Source of the DNA: Flavobacterium defluvii
GTDB taxonomy: Bacteria > Bacteroidota > Bacteroidia > Flavobacteriales > Flavobacteriaceae
NCBI RefSeq assembly: GCF_900129555.1
Contig: NZ_FQWC01000012.1
Coordinates: 59,933 to 123,932, forward strand
Reading direction: 5' to 3'
DNA length: 64,000 nucleotides
Below, in pieces: positions 43,404 through 52,304 of the stretch. Every line of letters begins with the position of its first letter. Within the stretch, counting starts at the first letter, position 1. The notes under the pieces are model-generated. The model worked only from the letters and a program-made list of their open reading frames with translations, searched no databases and was not told the origin of the DNA. A program made the translations under genes and the position numbers.

Positions 43404-43475
43404 GAGGTTCTAAGGAGCTAAGGTTCTAAGGGACTAAGAAAAAAAACTTAGCGCCTTAGCATCTCAGAACCTTAG
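43404..43475. repeat. Imperfect inverted repeat between kdpB and kdpC
   Basis: Short words such as GGTTCTAAG and CTAAGG on the left face CTTAGC, CAGAACC and CCTTAG on the right around an A-rich centre. The same words recur at 42803-42837, just after kdpC. This is a loose, probably decayed palindrome. Confidence 0.6.
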
Positions 43476-43484
43476 TAACTTTTT

Positions 43485-45542
43485 TTACATAAAGAGTGCA
43501 ACAACTAAATCAATTATTTTTATACCGATAAACGGAACAATCAATCCGCCTAAACCATAAATCAAAAGATTTCGTTTTAGAATGGCACTTGCCCCAATCG
43601 GACGGTATTCAACACCTTTCAATGCAAGTGGAATCAAAATCGGAATGATAATCGCATTGAAAATCACAGCCGATAAAATGGCACTTTCTGGACTGTGGAG
43701 ATGCATAATATTTAAACCTTGAAGCGCAGGAATCGCAGTAATAAACAGCGCAGGAACAATGGCAAAATATTTTGCAACGTCATTGGCTATTGAGAAAGTA
43801 GTCAAAGTTCCTCTAGTCATTAAAAGTTGTTTTCCAATTTCAACAATCTCAATTAACTTGGTTGGGTCATTGTCAAGATCGACCATGTTTCCAGCTTCTT
43901 TTGCAGCTTGAGTTCCGCTGTTCATGGCAACTCCAACATTCGCTTGCGCAAGGGCAGGAGCGTCGTTTGTTCCGTCTCCCATCATCGCAACCAATCTTCC
44001 TTCAGCTTGTTCTTTTCGGATATAGTTCATTTTATCCTCAGGTTTTGCTTCAGCGATAAAATCATCAACACCAGCCTTTTCAGCAATAAACTTAGCTGTA
44101 AGCGGATTATCACCCGTAACCATAACCGTTTTGATTCCCATTCGGCGTAAGCGTTCAAAACGTTCTTTCATTCCGGTTTTGATAATATCCTGAAGTTCGA
44201 TTACACCTTGAATTTCGTTGTTTTTGATTACTACTAAAGGAGTTCCTCCATTAGACGAAATTGAAATTACTTGTTGTGCTGTATCTTCTGGAAAAGAATT
44301 TCCAGCTTGTTGAGCAATATTCCTTGCAGCATCTTGTGCACCTTTTCTAATATTAGTTCCGTCTTTTAATACTACTCCAGAAGTTCTGGTTTCGGCAGTA
44401 AACTTGATAGTGTGCGCAATGTCCGAAGTAGTTTGTAAAAAGCTGGCTTTCGTTTCACTTTTCACATCAATCATTTCACTTAACTCGAGAATACTTTTCC
44501 CTTCTGGCGTATCATCTGCAAGCGAACTCAAAACAGCTGATTTCACAAAGTCATCAAATGAAATTCCTTTTGTTGGATAAAAATTGGTTGCTTTTCTGTT
44601 TCCAATTGTGATTGTTCCGGTTTTATCCAAAAGCAAAACATCAATATCTCCAGCAGTTTCAACCGCTTTACCAGATTTTGTAATGACGTTGGCACGTAAA
44701 GCTCTGTCCATTCCGGCAATACCAATCGCAGAAAGCAATCCTCCAATTGTCGTTGGAATCAAACAAACGAATAATGCAATAAAAGCAGCGATTGTAATAG
44801 GAGCGTTGGCATAATCGGCAAATGGTTTTAAGGTAACGCAGACAATTACGAAGATTAATGTAAAAGCCGCTAATAAAATTGTCAAAGCAATTTCATTTGG
44901 TGTTTTCTGACGGCTTGCACCTTCAACCAAAGCAATCATCTTATCTAAAAAGCTTTCGCCAGGTTCAGAAGTTACTTTTACTTTGATTTTATCAGACAAC
45001 ACTTTTGTTCCTCCTGTTACAGAAGATTTGTCTCCGCCTGCTTCACGAATTACAGGAGCACTTTCTCCCGTAATCGCACTTTCGTCTATTGTTGCCAAAC
45101 CTTCGATAATTTCTCCATCGGCAGCAATTAAATCGCCCGCTTCACAAATGAAAATATCGTCTTTTTTTAATGCTGAAGAACTTACATTTTTAATTTCTCC
45201 ATTTGGCAGAATTTGTCTTGCAGGAGTTTCTTCTCTTGTTTTTCGTAAACTGTCAGCTTGTGCTTTTCCTCGGGCTTCGGCAATCGCTTCAGCGAAATTG
45301 GCAAACAAAAGCGTTGCAAGTAAAATTAGAAAAACAATGAAATTGTAAACAAAACTTCCCTGATCGTTTGCACCCATTAAGATCGAAATGCAAACGGCAA
45401 ACATAATGGCAGTTCCGATTTCTACGGTAAACATTACCGGATTTTTAACCATCATTTTTGGATTCAGCTTCACAAAAGACTGCGCTAAGGCTTCTTTTAC
45501 CTGTTTGCTTTCAAACAATGATGTAGATTTATTAGTTGTCAT
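43485..45542 (-). CDS. kdpB: Potassium-transporting ATPase subunit B
   Basis: This 685-residue P-type ATPase subunit has the phosphorylation motif LLDKTGTITIGNRKA (Asp about 306), actuator loop ITGESAPVI, nucleotide-binding KGAQDAARN and hinge MMGDGTNDAPALAQANVGVAM. It hydrolyses ATP to drive potassium uptake by KdpA. Length is normal. The kdpA-kdpB gap of 171 bases contains an AACACATAG-family repeat. Confidence 0.98.
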   Translation of the reverse strand: MTTNKSTSLFESKQVKEALAQSFVKLNPKMMVKNPVMFTVEIGTAIMFAVCISILMGANDQGSFVYNFIVFLILLATLLFANFAEAIAEARGKAQADSLRKTREETPARQILPNGEIKNVSSSALKKDDIFICEAGDLIAADGEIIEGLATIDESAITGESAPVIREAGGDKSSVTGGTKVLSDKIKVKVTSEPGESFLDKMIALVEGASRQKTPNEIALTILLAAFTLIFVIVCVTLKPFADYANAPITIAAFIALFVCLIPTTIGGLLSAIGIAGMDRALRANVITKSGKAVETAGDIDVLLLDKTGTITIGNRKATNFYPTKGISFDDFVKSAVLSSLADDTPEGKSILELSEMIDVKSETKASFLQTTSDIAHTIKFTAETRTSGVVLKDGTNIRKGAQDAARNIAQQAGNSFPEDTAQQVISISSNGGTPLVVIKNNEIQGVIELQDIIKTGMKERFERLRRMGIKTVMVTGDNPLTAKFIAEKAGVDDFIAEAKPEDKMNYIRKEQAEGRLVAMMGDGTNDAPALAQANVGVAMNSGTQAAKEAGNMVDLDNDPTKLIEIVEIGKQLLMTRGTLTTFSIANDVAKYFAIVPALFITAIPALQGLNIMHLHSPESAILSAVIFNAIIIPILIPLALKGVEYRPIGASAILKRNLLIYGLGGLIVPFIGIKIIDLVVALFM

Positions 45543-45573
45543 TTTTTTATATTATTTGGTTGACTTTTTTCTA

Positions 45574-45703
45574 AACACATAGAAGCATAGATTTTACTTT
45601 GAGATAAAGGCGTTTCACTTGCATGCATTCACATAGCTATGTGTGAAAACGAGTTTTCTTTTTATTCTTTTTTATAGATTTAAATTCTATGTTTCTATGT
45701 GTT
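45574..45703. repeat. Palindromic repeat, AACACATAG family, copy B
   Basis: AACACATAGAAGCATAG (45574-45590) faces CTATGTTTCTATGTGTT (45687-45703) with one mismatch. An internal palindrome, CACATAGCTATGTG, lies in the middle. It falls between kdpA and kdpB inside the operon. Confidence 0.9.
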
Positions 45704-45713
45704 TAAAAACATT

Positions 45714-47435
45714 TTATTTTAGTGTAAAGAATTCTGCCAAAGGCCCAAGAGCCAAAGCAGGAAAGAATGATAATGCAGCGATAATTGCGATTACAGCGAA
45801 AATCATTATTCCAAAAATTGAAGTATCGGTTTTTAAGGTTCCGGCACTTTCCGGAATGTATTTTTTATTGGCTAATAAACCTGCAATTGCCAATGGCCCA
45901 ATAATTGGAATGAAACGACTTAACAATAAAACAATTCCTGTAGTGATATTCCAAAACGGATTATTATCTCCCAATCCTTCAAAACCAGAACCATTATTGG
46001 CAGCGCTCGAAGTGTATTCGTATAACATTTCAGAGAATCCGTGATTTCCAGGATTGTTTAACCATCCTGTGGCATTTCCGCTGAACCAATATCCCATTGC
46101 GGTATCATGCGCGGCAAAATAAGAAGCTAAAGCAGTTCCGGCTAAAATCAATAACGGATGAAGAATTGCAATAAAAGCAGCAATTTTTACTTCCCGAGCT
46201 TCGATTTTCTTCCCTAAAAATTCAGGAGTTCGGCCAACCATTAAACCAGAAATAAATACAGCCAGAATAATGAAAATATAAAAGTTGAGGTAACCAACAC
46301 CACATCCGCCGTAAAAGGCATTGACCATCATAGCCAATAACTGCATAGTGCCAGAAACAGGCATTGCGCTATCGTGCATACTGTTTACAGATCCTGTAGA
46401 AATTACGGTTGTTGCAATGCTCCAGAAACCTGAAATGGCTGGCCCGAACCGAACTTCTTTTCCTTCCATCGCTCCGGTTGTCTGCGCAATTCCCATTTTT
46501 GCAATAGCAGGATTTCCATTTATTTCGCTCGAGATTGTCGGAATTACAAGAAGTAAAAAACCGATGGTCATGACACCAAAAATGATGTAAGCAAATTTTC
46601 GTTTATTTAGGAAAAATCCAAGTGCAAAAATCATCGCAAACGGAACAATCATTTGCGCCCAAAGTTCTACAGCATTCGTGAAATAAGTTGGATTTTCTAA
46701 AGGATGAGCAGAGTTAGCTCCGAAGAATCCACCACCGTTTGTACCGATATGTTTAATAGCAATAAAAGCTGCGGCTGGTCCTCGTGATACTTCAACGTGA
46801 TCGCCTTGCAAAGTGGTTATGGCATCTTTTCCTTCAAAAGTCATTGGAGTTCCGCTGAAAACTAAAGCGATTGCTACGATTGCTGAAAGCGGTAATAAAA
46901 TACGAGTACAGCTTTTAACAAAATAGTTGTAGAAATTTCCCAGTTTATCTGTGGTTCTTTCTTTCATGGCAGTAAAAACCATTACTGCAGCAGCGATTCC
47001 TACACCAGCCGAAACAAATTGTAAAAACATTAAAACTAGCTGCGATAGGTAAGAAACACCGCTTTCGCCCGAATAATGCTGTAAATCGCAATTAACTAAA
47101 AATGAAATGGCAGTATTAAAAGCCAAATCGGGTGTCATTGACGGATTATTATCTGGGTTCAAAGGTAAAGAACCCTGAAAAAGCAGAACAAAAAAGCAGA
47201 GAAAGAACCAAACCATATTGATACTCAAGAGTGCTTTTAAGTGCTGTTTCCAGTTCATTTCTTCAGCTGGATTGATTCCGCTGATTTTAAAAATAAGTTT
47301 TTCAATTGGATTGAAAATTGGGTCAAGAAGTGTTTTGTTTCCCAAGAAGACTTTAGCAATATATTTCCCTACCGGAATAGCTAAAATAATGGTAAGGATA
47401 AAAATACCTATGACACCTATTAATTCTGTGTTCAT
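45714..47435 (-). CDS. kdpA: Potassium-transporting ATPase subunit A
   Basis: This 573-residue channel-like subunit has about ten membrane spans and selectivity-filter-like loops (NCDLQHYSGESGVSYL; GTNGGGFFGANSAHPLENP; FYGGCGVGYLN; SSAANNGSGFEGL). KdpA binds and moves potassium. It begins the large genes of the locus, 75 bases behind kdpF. Confidence 0.98.
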   Translation of the reverse strand: MNTELIGVIGIFILTIILAIPVGKYIAKVFLGNKTLLDPIFNPIEKLIFKISGINPAEEMNWKQHLKALLSINMVWFFLCFFVLLFQGSLPLNPDNNPSMTPDLAFNTAISFLVNCDLQHYSGESGVSYLSQLVLMFLQFVSAGVGIAAAVMVFTAMKERTTDKLGNFYNYFVKSCTRILLPLSAIVAIALVFSGTPMTFEGKDAITTLQGDHVEVSRGPAAAFIAIKHIGTNGGGFFGANSAHPLENPTYFTNAVELWAQMIVPFAMIFALGFFLNKRKFAYIIFGVMTIGFLLLVIPTISSEINGNPAIAKMGIAQTTGAMEGKEVRFGPAISGFWSIATTVISTGSVNSMHDSAMPVSGTMQLLAMMVNAFYGGCGVGYLNFYIFIILAVFISGLMVGRTPEFLGKKIEAREVKIAAFIAILHPLLILAGTALASYFAAHDTAMGYWFSGNATGWLNNPGNHGFSEMLYEYTSSAANNGSGFEGLGDNNPFWNITTGIVLLLSRFIPIIGPLAIAGLLANKKYIPESAGTLKTDTSIFGIMIFAVIAIIAALSFFPALALGPLAEFFTLK

Positions 47436-47510
47436 ATATTTAATTTTAGATTGTTGATTTTAGATTTTAGATTTCTCAGAGATAATCTTAAATTCTAAAA
47501 AAAATATTTT

Positions 47511-47588
47511 TTAAAATTTTTCGGGTTTGATTAATACATAAATCAAATACACGAAAACGGCGATTGAAACAATAAAGAGTGCTGTCAT
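47511..47588 (-). CDS. kdpF: Potassium-transporting ATPase small subunit F
   Basis: This 25-residue peptide, MTALFIVSIAVFVYLIYVLI then KPEKF, is a single hydrophobic helix ending in the KPEKF signature typical of KdpF. KdpF stabilises the KdpABC complex in the membrane. It starts 3 bases after the stop of another tiny membrane peptide and ends 75 bases before kdpA. Genes this short are often skipped by annotation. Confidence 0.88.
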   Translation of the reverse strand: MTALFIVSIAVFVYLIYVLIKPEKF

Positions 47589-47591
47589 GAT

Positions 47592-47675
47592 TTAGATTTT
47601 TTCAAAGAATTCAACAGATAAATAACAAATTCCAAACAGCACAACGGCCAGTCCGAGTAAAAGAAAAGTGATCAT
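47592..47675 (-). CDS. 27-residue membrane peptide upstream of kdpF
   Basis: The translation is MITFLLLGLAVVLFGICYLS followed by VEFFEKI. It is one hydrophobic helix of about 20 residues with a charged C-terminal end, like KdpF in shape but different in sequence. It ends 3 bases before the kdpF ATG, so translation is likely coupled. AGATTTTAG repeats flank the two tiny genes. Its coding status is supported by this tight spacing, the membrane helix and the natural start and stop. Its function is unknown; a further small subunit or regulator of Kdp is likely. Confidence 0.65.
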   Translation of the reverse strand: MITFLLLGLAVVLFGICYLSVEFFEKI

Positions 47676-47681
47676 AATATT

Positions 47682-47756
47682 ATTTTAGATTTTTAGATTG
47701 TAGATTTTAGATTAGTAGGGCGATTAAACAATTAAACAGTTAACCGATTAAACTTT
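47682..47756. repeat. Short tandem words upstream of the small kdp genes
   Basis: Imperfect repeats of TTTTAGATT (47682-47714, also at 47448-47473 on the other side of the tiny genes) are followed by GATTAAAC-type repeats (47721-47755). These resemble low-complexity spacers common in Flavobacterium. No promoter was recognised in this stretch. Confidence 0.55.
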
Positions 47757-48038
47757 TTAAACTCCCGAAGCATTAACTTGTTTGATATATTCTGCTTTAA
47801 GTGTCTGTGGAAAAAGATGTGAGATATTGCAATGACGCATTTCCATAAAAGACGAAACCGAAAAAACGTATACGTTGGAAATTGCATTTTTAGTTTCGAT
47901 GCTTCCGTTTATAAATAGCCGTTCGGCAAGGGCTAAACATTTTTTAGCCCGAACGATATTACCGCAGATAATATTTTTTTTAGTAATGTCAGCAAATCGT
48001 TCTGCTTGTTTGTAGATTGAGGTAACTTGATTTTTCAT
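47757..48038 (-). CDS. 93-residue protein at the head of the kdp locus
   Basis: The protein, MKNQVTSIYKQAERFADITK onward, is helical and soluble, with SSFMEMRHCNISHLFPQTL near the end. I do not recognise a named domain with certainty, though similar proteins occur beside kdp genes in Flavobacteria, as I recall. It may be cotranscribed with the small kdp genes, whose first start is 82 bases further along. A terminator behind the sigma-54 activator gene (48158-48186) separates it from the upstream gene. Its function is unknown; a cytoplasmic regulator is possible. Confidence 0.65.
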   Translation of the reverse strand: MKNQVTSIYKQAERFADITKKNIICGNIVRAKKCLALAERLFINGSIETKNAISNVYVFSVSSFMEMRHCNISHLFPQTLKAEYIKQVNASGV

Positions 48039-48157
48039 TTGGAATGAATTTTTAATGTTCTTCCTCTTTATGCCAAAAGATGTTCCGAAAAAGTCAAGTT
48101 ATGTCTAAAGTGTTGTAAATAAAAGAAATGTAGTTTTGTGCCAAAAATCAGGCATAA

Positions 48158-48186
48158 AAAAAAGCCTATCAAAATGATAAGCTTTT
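48158..48186 (-). terminator. Terminator after the sigma-54 activator gene
   Basis: On the - strand AAAAGCTTATCA pairs with TGATAGGCTTTT (one mismatch) and is followed by a run of Ts. It separates the activator gene from the kdp genes. Confidence 0.8.
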
Positions 48187-48263
48187 ATTGAAATGATAAG
48201 GTGATAATTAATTAAAAATTAAAAATTGAGAATTAAAAATTACCATAGTTATTCGAATTTATT

Positions 48264-49607
48264 CTATTGAATCCCATATTCTTCAATCTTTCTATACAAA
48301 GTTGCAATCCCAATCTCCAGTAATCTGGCAGTTTCAGCCTTATTTCCTTTTGTATAATTTAAAACCTTTTGAATATGTAATTTCTCAATACTCTGCATCG
48401 AAAATGCCGACATTGGTTTCGAAGTATTTTCAGCCTGATGCTGCATTTCATAAGGCAAGACATCGGAAGTCAAAATATCGCCACTGCTCAAAATAACCGA
48501 TCTTTCGATGACATTTTTAAGCTCACGAATATTTCCCGGCCAGGAATAATTTTCTAATTTTTGTAGAAAATCATCTGCAATCTGTAAAGCTTTTTTATTC
48601 GTTTTTTCTGAAAATTGCTTTACGTAATAATTCGCTAATAGGGGAATATCTTTAATTCTTTCTCGCAGAGAAGGCAGTTTAATTTCAAAAATATTTAAAC
48701 GGAAATACAAATCAGAGCGAAAACGATGTTCATCACTTTCTGTTTTTAAATCTCGGTTTGTAGCCGCAATTAATCTGAAATTTGATTTTTTCGGAGTTGT
48801 ATCTCCAACAGGAATATATTCGCTGGTTTCTAAAACACGAAGTAATTTTGCCTGAAGATCAATTGGCATTTCACCAATTTCATCCAGAAACAAAGTTCCG
48901 CCGTTTGCTTCTTCAATAAAACCTTTTTTGTCTTTTACAGCTCCAGTAAAAGCACCTTGTTTATGACCGAAAAGCTCGCTTTCTAAAATTTCTTTAGTGA
49001 AAGTACTGCAGTTCAACGCCACAAAAGATTTTCCTGCACGGTTGCTATTTTCGTGAATCGCCTGCGCAAAAACTTCTTTTCCCGTTCCGGTTTCTCCAGT
49101 CAGTAAAACAGTCGAATCGGTTTTGGCTACTTTTTGTGCTAAATCAATAACTTGTTCAATCCCTTTTGATTTTCCTATAATAGTATTGAAAGAATATTTG
49201 TCGTTGATTCGTTTTTCAAGCTGCTGGACTTTTTTCTGCAAATGCACTTTTTCGACAGCTTTATAAAGAAGCGGAATAATTTTATCGTTATCGTCGCCTT
49301 TTACAATATAGTCGAATGCGCCATTTTTCATCGCCTGAACACCATCTGGAATATTCCCAAAAGCCGTCAGCAGAATTACTTCTGTTAGAGGGAAACTATT
49401 TTTTATGTTTTGAAGAAAATCAACACCGTTTCCGTCAGGAAGTTTTACATCGCACAAAACGACATCAATTTCGGTTTGTTCCAGTTTCTTAAAACCTGAT
49501 TTTAGATCTTTGGCTTCAAAAACTTCAAATCCTTCCGATTTTATAATTCTTGCCAGCAGACTTCTTAGTTTTTCTTCGTCGTCTATAATTAAAATTTTGT
49601 GTGTCAT
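48264..49607 (-). CDS. NtrC-type sigma-54 response regulator
   Basis: This 447-residue protein has a receiver domain (Asp about 53 in VVLCDVKLPDGNG) and a sigma-54 activator AAA+ domain with Walker A GETGTGKEVFAQ (about 172) and the GAFTGA loop (about 217). A Fis-type helix-turn-helix ends it (KGNKAETARLLEIGIATLYRK). It activates promoters read by sigma-54. It follows the TPR histidine kinase by 51 bases, so the two likely form a pair. It stands beside a kdp locus that lacks kdpE, making it a candidate kdp activator; this is inferred. Confidence 0.94.
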   Translation of the reverse strand: MTHKILIIDDEEKLRSLLARIIKSEGFEVFEAKDLKSGFKKLEQTEIDVVLCDVKLPDGNGVDFLQNIKNSFPLTEVILLTAFGNIPDGVQAMKNGAFDYIVKGDDNDKIIPLLYKAVEKVHLQKKVQQLEKRINDKYSFNTIIGKSKGIEQVIDLAQKVAKTDSTVLLTGETGTGKEVFAQAIHENSNRAGKSFVALNCSTFTKEILESELFGHKQGAFTGAVKDKKGFIEEANGGTLFLDEIGEMPIDLQAKLLRVLETSEYIPVGDTTPKKSNFRLIAATNRDLKTESDEHRFRSDLYFRLNIFEIKLPSLRERIKDIPLLANYYVKQFSEKTNKKALQIADDFLQKLENYSWPGNIRELKNVIERSVILSSGDILTSDVLPYEMQHQAENTSKPMSAFSMQSIEKLHIQKVLNYTKGNKAETARLLEIGIATLYRKIEEYGIQ

Positions 49608-49658
49608 TTTGCAGATAAGCTAAAACCGAATTGATATTTTGATGTACAAATTTAGGTT

Positions 49659-52097
49659 TTAAATCACTTTCCTTTTTTGATTCAGAGGAAATTCTTGAGA
49701 AAATTCTATTTTCAAAATAGTTCCGTTATTATTTTCCATCGTTAATTTTCCTTCAAGATCATCGGTTAAACCTTTTATTAAACTCATTCCAAAAGAGTTT
49801 GCTTTCTTATCACTAAGATTTGCATCAAATCCAATTCCGTTATCAGCAATTGTCAACAAATATTGGTTTTCACCTTTTGTTTCAAGCGTCACGTAAATCA
49901 TTCCTGTTTTGTCTTCAGGAAAAGCATATTTGATCGAATTAGTAATAGCTTCATTCAGAATCAATCCCAACGGAACGGCATGTGCAACGTCTAATTCCAG
50001 CGGATCAATTTTAACTTCAAAACGAATTCTTTGTCCAAGCGAAAAAGATTCTCTTAAATATTCGACCAATTCTTTAATATAATTAGGCATATTAATCGTC
50101 GAGATATTTTCAGAGTTGTATAATTTTTGATGAATAAGAGACATTGAATGAATTCTATGCTGACTGTTTTTAATTGCCGATAGTGCCATATCGTTTTCTA
50201 AATAAGCCGATTGCGAATTCAAAAGACTAATTACCGTTTGAAGATTATTTTTTACACGATGATGAATTTCTTTCAAAAGCCATTCTTTTTCATCCAAAAG
50301 ATGTTTGAGATTGATATTTTTCTGGTTGATTTCTTTTTCTTTAATTTCGAGTTTAGCGTGATTTCGCTGTTTTAAACGATATCGATTGTACAATAACGCG
50401 ATAATAACGAGCAATAAAATCAAACTCCAAATAGATACACTATTTAGAAGTTTTGATTTTTGTAATTCGCTTTCCTGCAGTTCAGACTGATCGTTTAAAA
50501 GCTTAATTTTTTGTTCTTTATTGGCCGTTTCATAATTGATTTTTAGTTCTTCAATTTGTTTGTTTTTATCAACTCCATGAATAGAATCGGTTAGTTTTTT
50601 GTAATTTTTATAATGTTCTAATGAAGCTTTATAATTACCATTAATCGAATCTGTTTTATAATACAAAAGCAAAAGTGCCGGAGAATTGTATCGTCCTTTA
50701 TTAGATTCTAAAAGTGAAAAAACTTTATCGGCATAAAATTTTGCTTCTTTAGGTTTTTTAGTTCTAATATAAAAAAGTGCAATTACGGTATATTGATGGG
50801 TAATTTCTCTAAAAGTTTCAGGGGAATCAATCATCTTAGAATAATATGCCGACTCTTTAAAATATTTTTCGGCCTGTGCAAAATTTTTCAATTCATCATA
50901 ACAATTGGCTTTAACAAAAGCCAAAGACATTTTATCAAAAATACTTTTTGGAGGATATTTTGAGGTCATTAAATCAATATATTCAAGTGCTTCTTTTGTT
51001 TTACCTTTTAATGATATAGCGGCAACTGCACTAAAAAAACTTTTATACCAAGTGCCAGTATCAAATGTATGCTGTCCAATTTCAATGCTTTTTTTGTAGA
51101 GCTCCAGCGCTTCTTCATGATGGCCATAGTTGTTATAAACGTCTCCTAAGCGCATATAAAATATATCGCCAAATGTATAATCCTTTTCAGCTTCCATTCT
51201 CTTGACACTTTTCAGGGCATAGTATAAAGCTGTTGGAATGTTGCTTTGTGCAAGTTCAATATAAACAAGTGTTGTTTCTGCAAATTGCTGGTGGCTAAAA
51301 CCAATTTTTCGTAAATCGATCAGGTTTTGATATAGTCTTCTTTTGGCCTCGTTTACTTTTCCTCCCCAAAAATAAATGGTTGTAATTTTCATGTAATTTT
51401 CAATTCTTTTCTCCTCAAGTTTTAGAGAATCATAAATTGAAACAACCTTTTGCAGTATTTTTTCTTTTTCGGGATCGAGATTAAATAAAAGAGTTCCGTA
51501 AGCGTCAAGAGCTTCTGCAAGAGCTTTTTTATCATTTTGTTTTCGGCAGTCGGCTATAACCTGTAAAAATATTTTTTTGCCTTCCGGCTGATTATTTGCC
51601 TGAAAATAATATTTACCTAAAAGCAATAAACTCTGCTGCTGCCATTTTTTTATTTTTAGCTGCTTACTCACAATAACAGCTTCATCAATATAAGTTTTAG
51701 CATTTTGAAGATCCTGAGGTTTTGTTCCTGGTTTAAAAAGATAAAAATTTCCTAATTGAAGTAATAATTTGACTTTATCTTCTCCTTTTGTTTTTGGCAG
51801 CAGTTTTTTTACCGAATTTATATCTCCTTTTTCTATTAAATCTTTTCCAATTACATACGCACCATTGTTAAAGCCTTCGTCATAAGCCATAGAAACAGGA
51901 AGTTTATATGCTTTGCAGGCCAAAACCACAGAACTGTCTACATCTATTGCTCCCTGATTAGCATTAAATAAATACATCGAACAGGCTTGTATTAATAATC
52001 TTTTTTTGGGAAGATCATATTTAGCAACTGAAGGTGATAGCTGTGCAATGACACTATAATGGATTAGAAATATTAAAAAGAAAACAATTCGTTTCAT
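49659..52097 (-). CDS. TPR-containing sensor histidine kinase (HisKA_2 type)
   Basis: This 812-residue protein has a signal peptide (ending YSVIAQ) and a long periplasmic region of tetratricopeptide repeats (about residues 60-500). A coiled coil follows (about 505-550), then one membrane span (SVSIWSLILLLVIIALLY, about 555). The cytoplasmic kinase is of the HisKA_2 type with EIHHRVKNNLQTVISLL (His about 610) and a HATPase domain (NEAITNSIKYA, DNGIGFD). A -7 box TATATTTG lies at 52138-52145 on the - strand. It probably signals to the downstream NtrC-type regulator, the divergent one, or both. Confidence 0.93.
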   Translation of the reverse strand: MKRIVFFLIFLIHYSVIAQLSPSVAKYDLPKKRLLIQACSMYLFNANQGAIDVDSSVVLACKAYKLPVSMAYDEGFNNGAYVIGKDLIEKGDINSVKKLLPKTKGEDKVKLLLQLGNFYLFKPGTKPQDLQNAKTYIDEAVIVSKQLKIKKWQQQSLLLLGKYYFQANNQPEGKKIFLQVIADCRKQNDKKALAEALDAYGTLLFNLDPEKEKILQKVVSIYDSLKLEEKRIENYMKITTIYFWGGKVNEAKRRLYQNLIDLRKIGFSHQQFAETTLVYIELAQSNIPTALYYALKSVKRMEAEKDYTFGDIFYMRLGDVYNNYGHHEEALELYKKSIEIGQHTFDTGTWYKSFFSAVAAISLKGKTKEALEYIDLMTSKYPPKSIFDKMSLAFVKANCYDELKNFAQAEKYFKESAYYSKMIDSPETFREITHQYTVIALFYIRTKKPKEAKFYADKVFSLLESNKGRYNSPALLLLYYKTDSINGNYKASLEHYKNYKKLTDSIHGVDKNKQIEELKINYETANKEQKIKLLNDQSELQESELQKSKLLNSVSIWSLILLLVIIALLYNRYRLKQRNHAKLEIKEKEINQKNINLKHLLDEKEWLLKEIHHRVKNNLQTVISLLNSQSAYLENDMALSAIKNSQHRIHSMSLIHQKLYNSENISTINMPNYIKELVEYLRESFSLGQRIRFEVKIDPLELDVAHAVPLGLILNEAITNSIKYAFPEDKTGMIYVTLETKGENQYLLTIADNGIGFDANLSDKKANSFGMSLIKGLTDDLEGKLTMENNNGTILKIEFSQEFPLNQKRKVI

Positions 52098-52137
52098 AAT
52101 GGGTTAAAAATTAGTTTTTTGGATTGGTTTTAATAAA

Positions 52138-52145
52138 CAAATATA
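52138..52145 (-). promoter_or_regulatory. -7 promoter box of the TPR kinase gene
   Basis: TATATTTG on the - strand, 41 bases before the ATG, matches TAnnTTTG. No -33 TTG is found at the ideal distance. Confidence 0.45.
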
Positions 52146-52304
52146 GAGATAAAGAAGTCTGCTTTTTTTGAAAAAAATCAAGAAAATTCACATTAAATAT
52201 GTTTTTTTTGATTTAATTTTTTCAAAACGCTGAAATTACTGGAGAGATTTAACTAATTTTATGACAGTAAATTACGAGATTATAATATAAAAAATACTAC
52301 ATTT

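Noticed and set aside
35716..45703. Insertion sequences behind the palindromic repeats.
   Set aside because: No transposase frame or target-site duplication was found in the window; the elements are too short to be autonomous.
45643..46044. A 133-codon + strand frame overlapping the end of kdpA.
   Set aside because: It covers conserved kdpA sequence antisense and begins inside a repeat element. No independent evidence of coding.
48128..48144. A sigma-54 promoter on the - strand before the 93-residue protein and kdp genes (TTGGCAC as a -24 element).
   Set aside because: The -24 word is perfect, but the -12 position reads TACAT instead of TTGC(A/T). Without the GC pair the site does not meet the consensus. 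It is kept only as a place to look when start sites are mapped.
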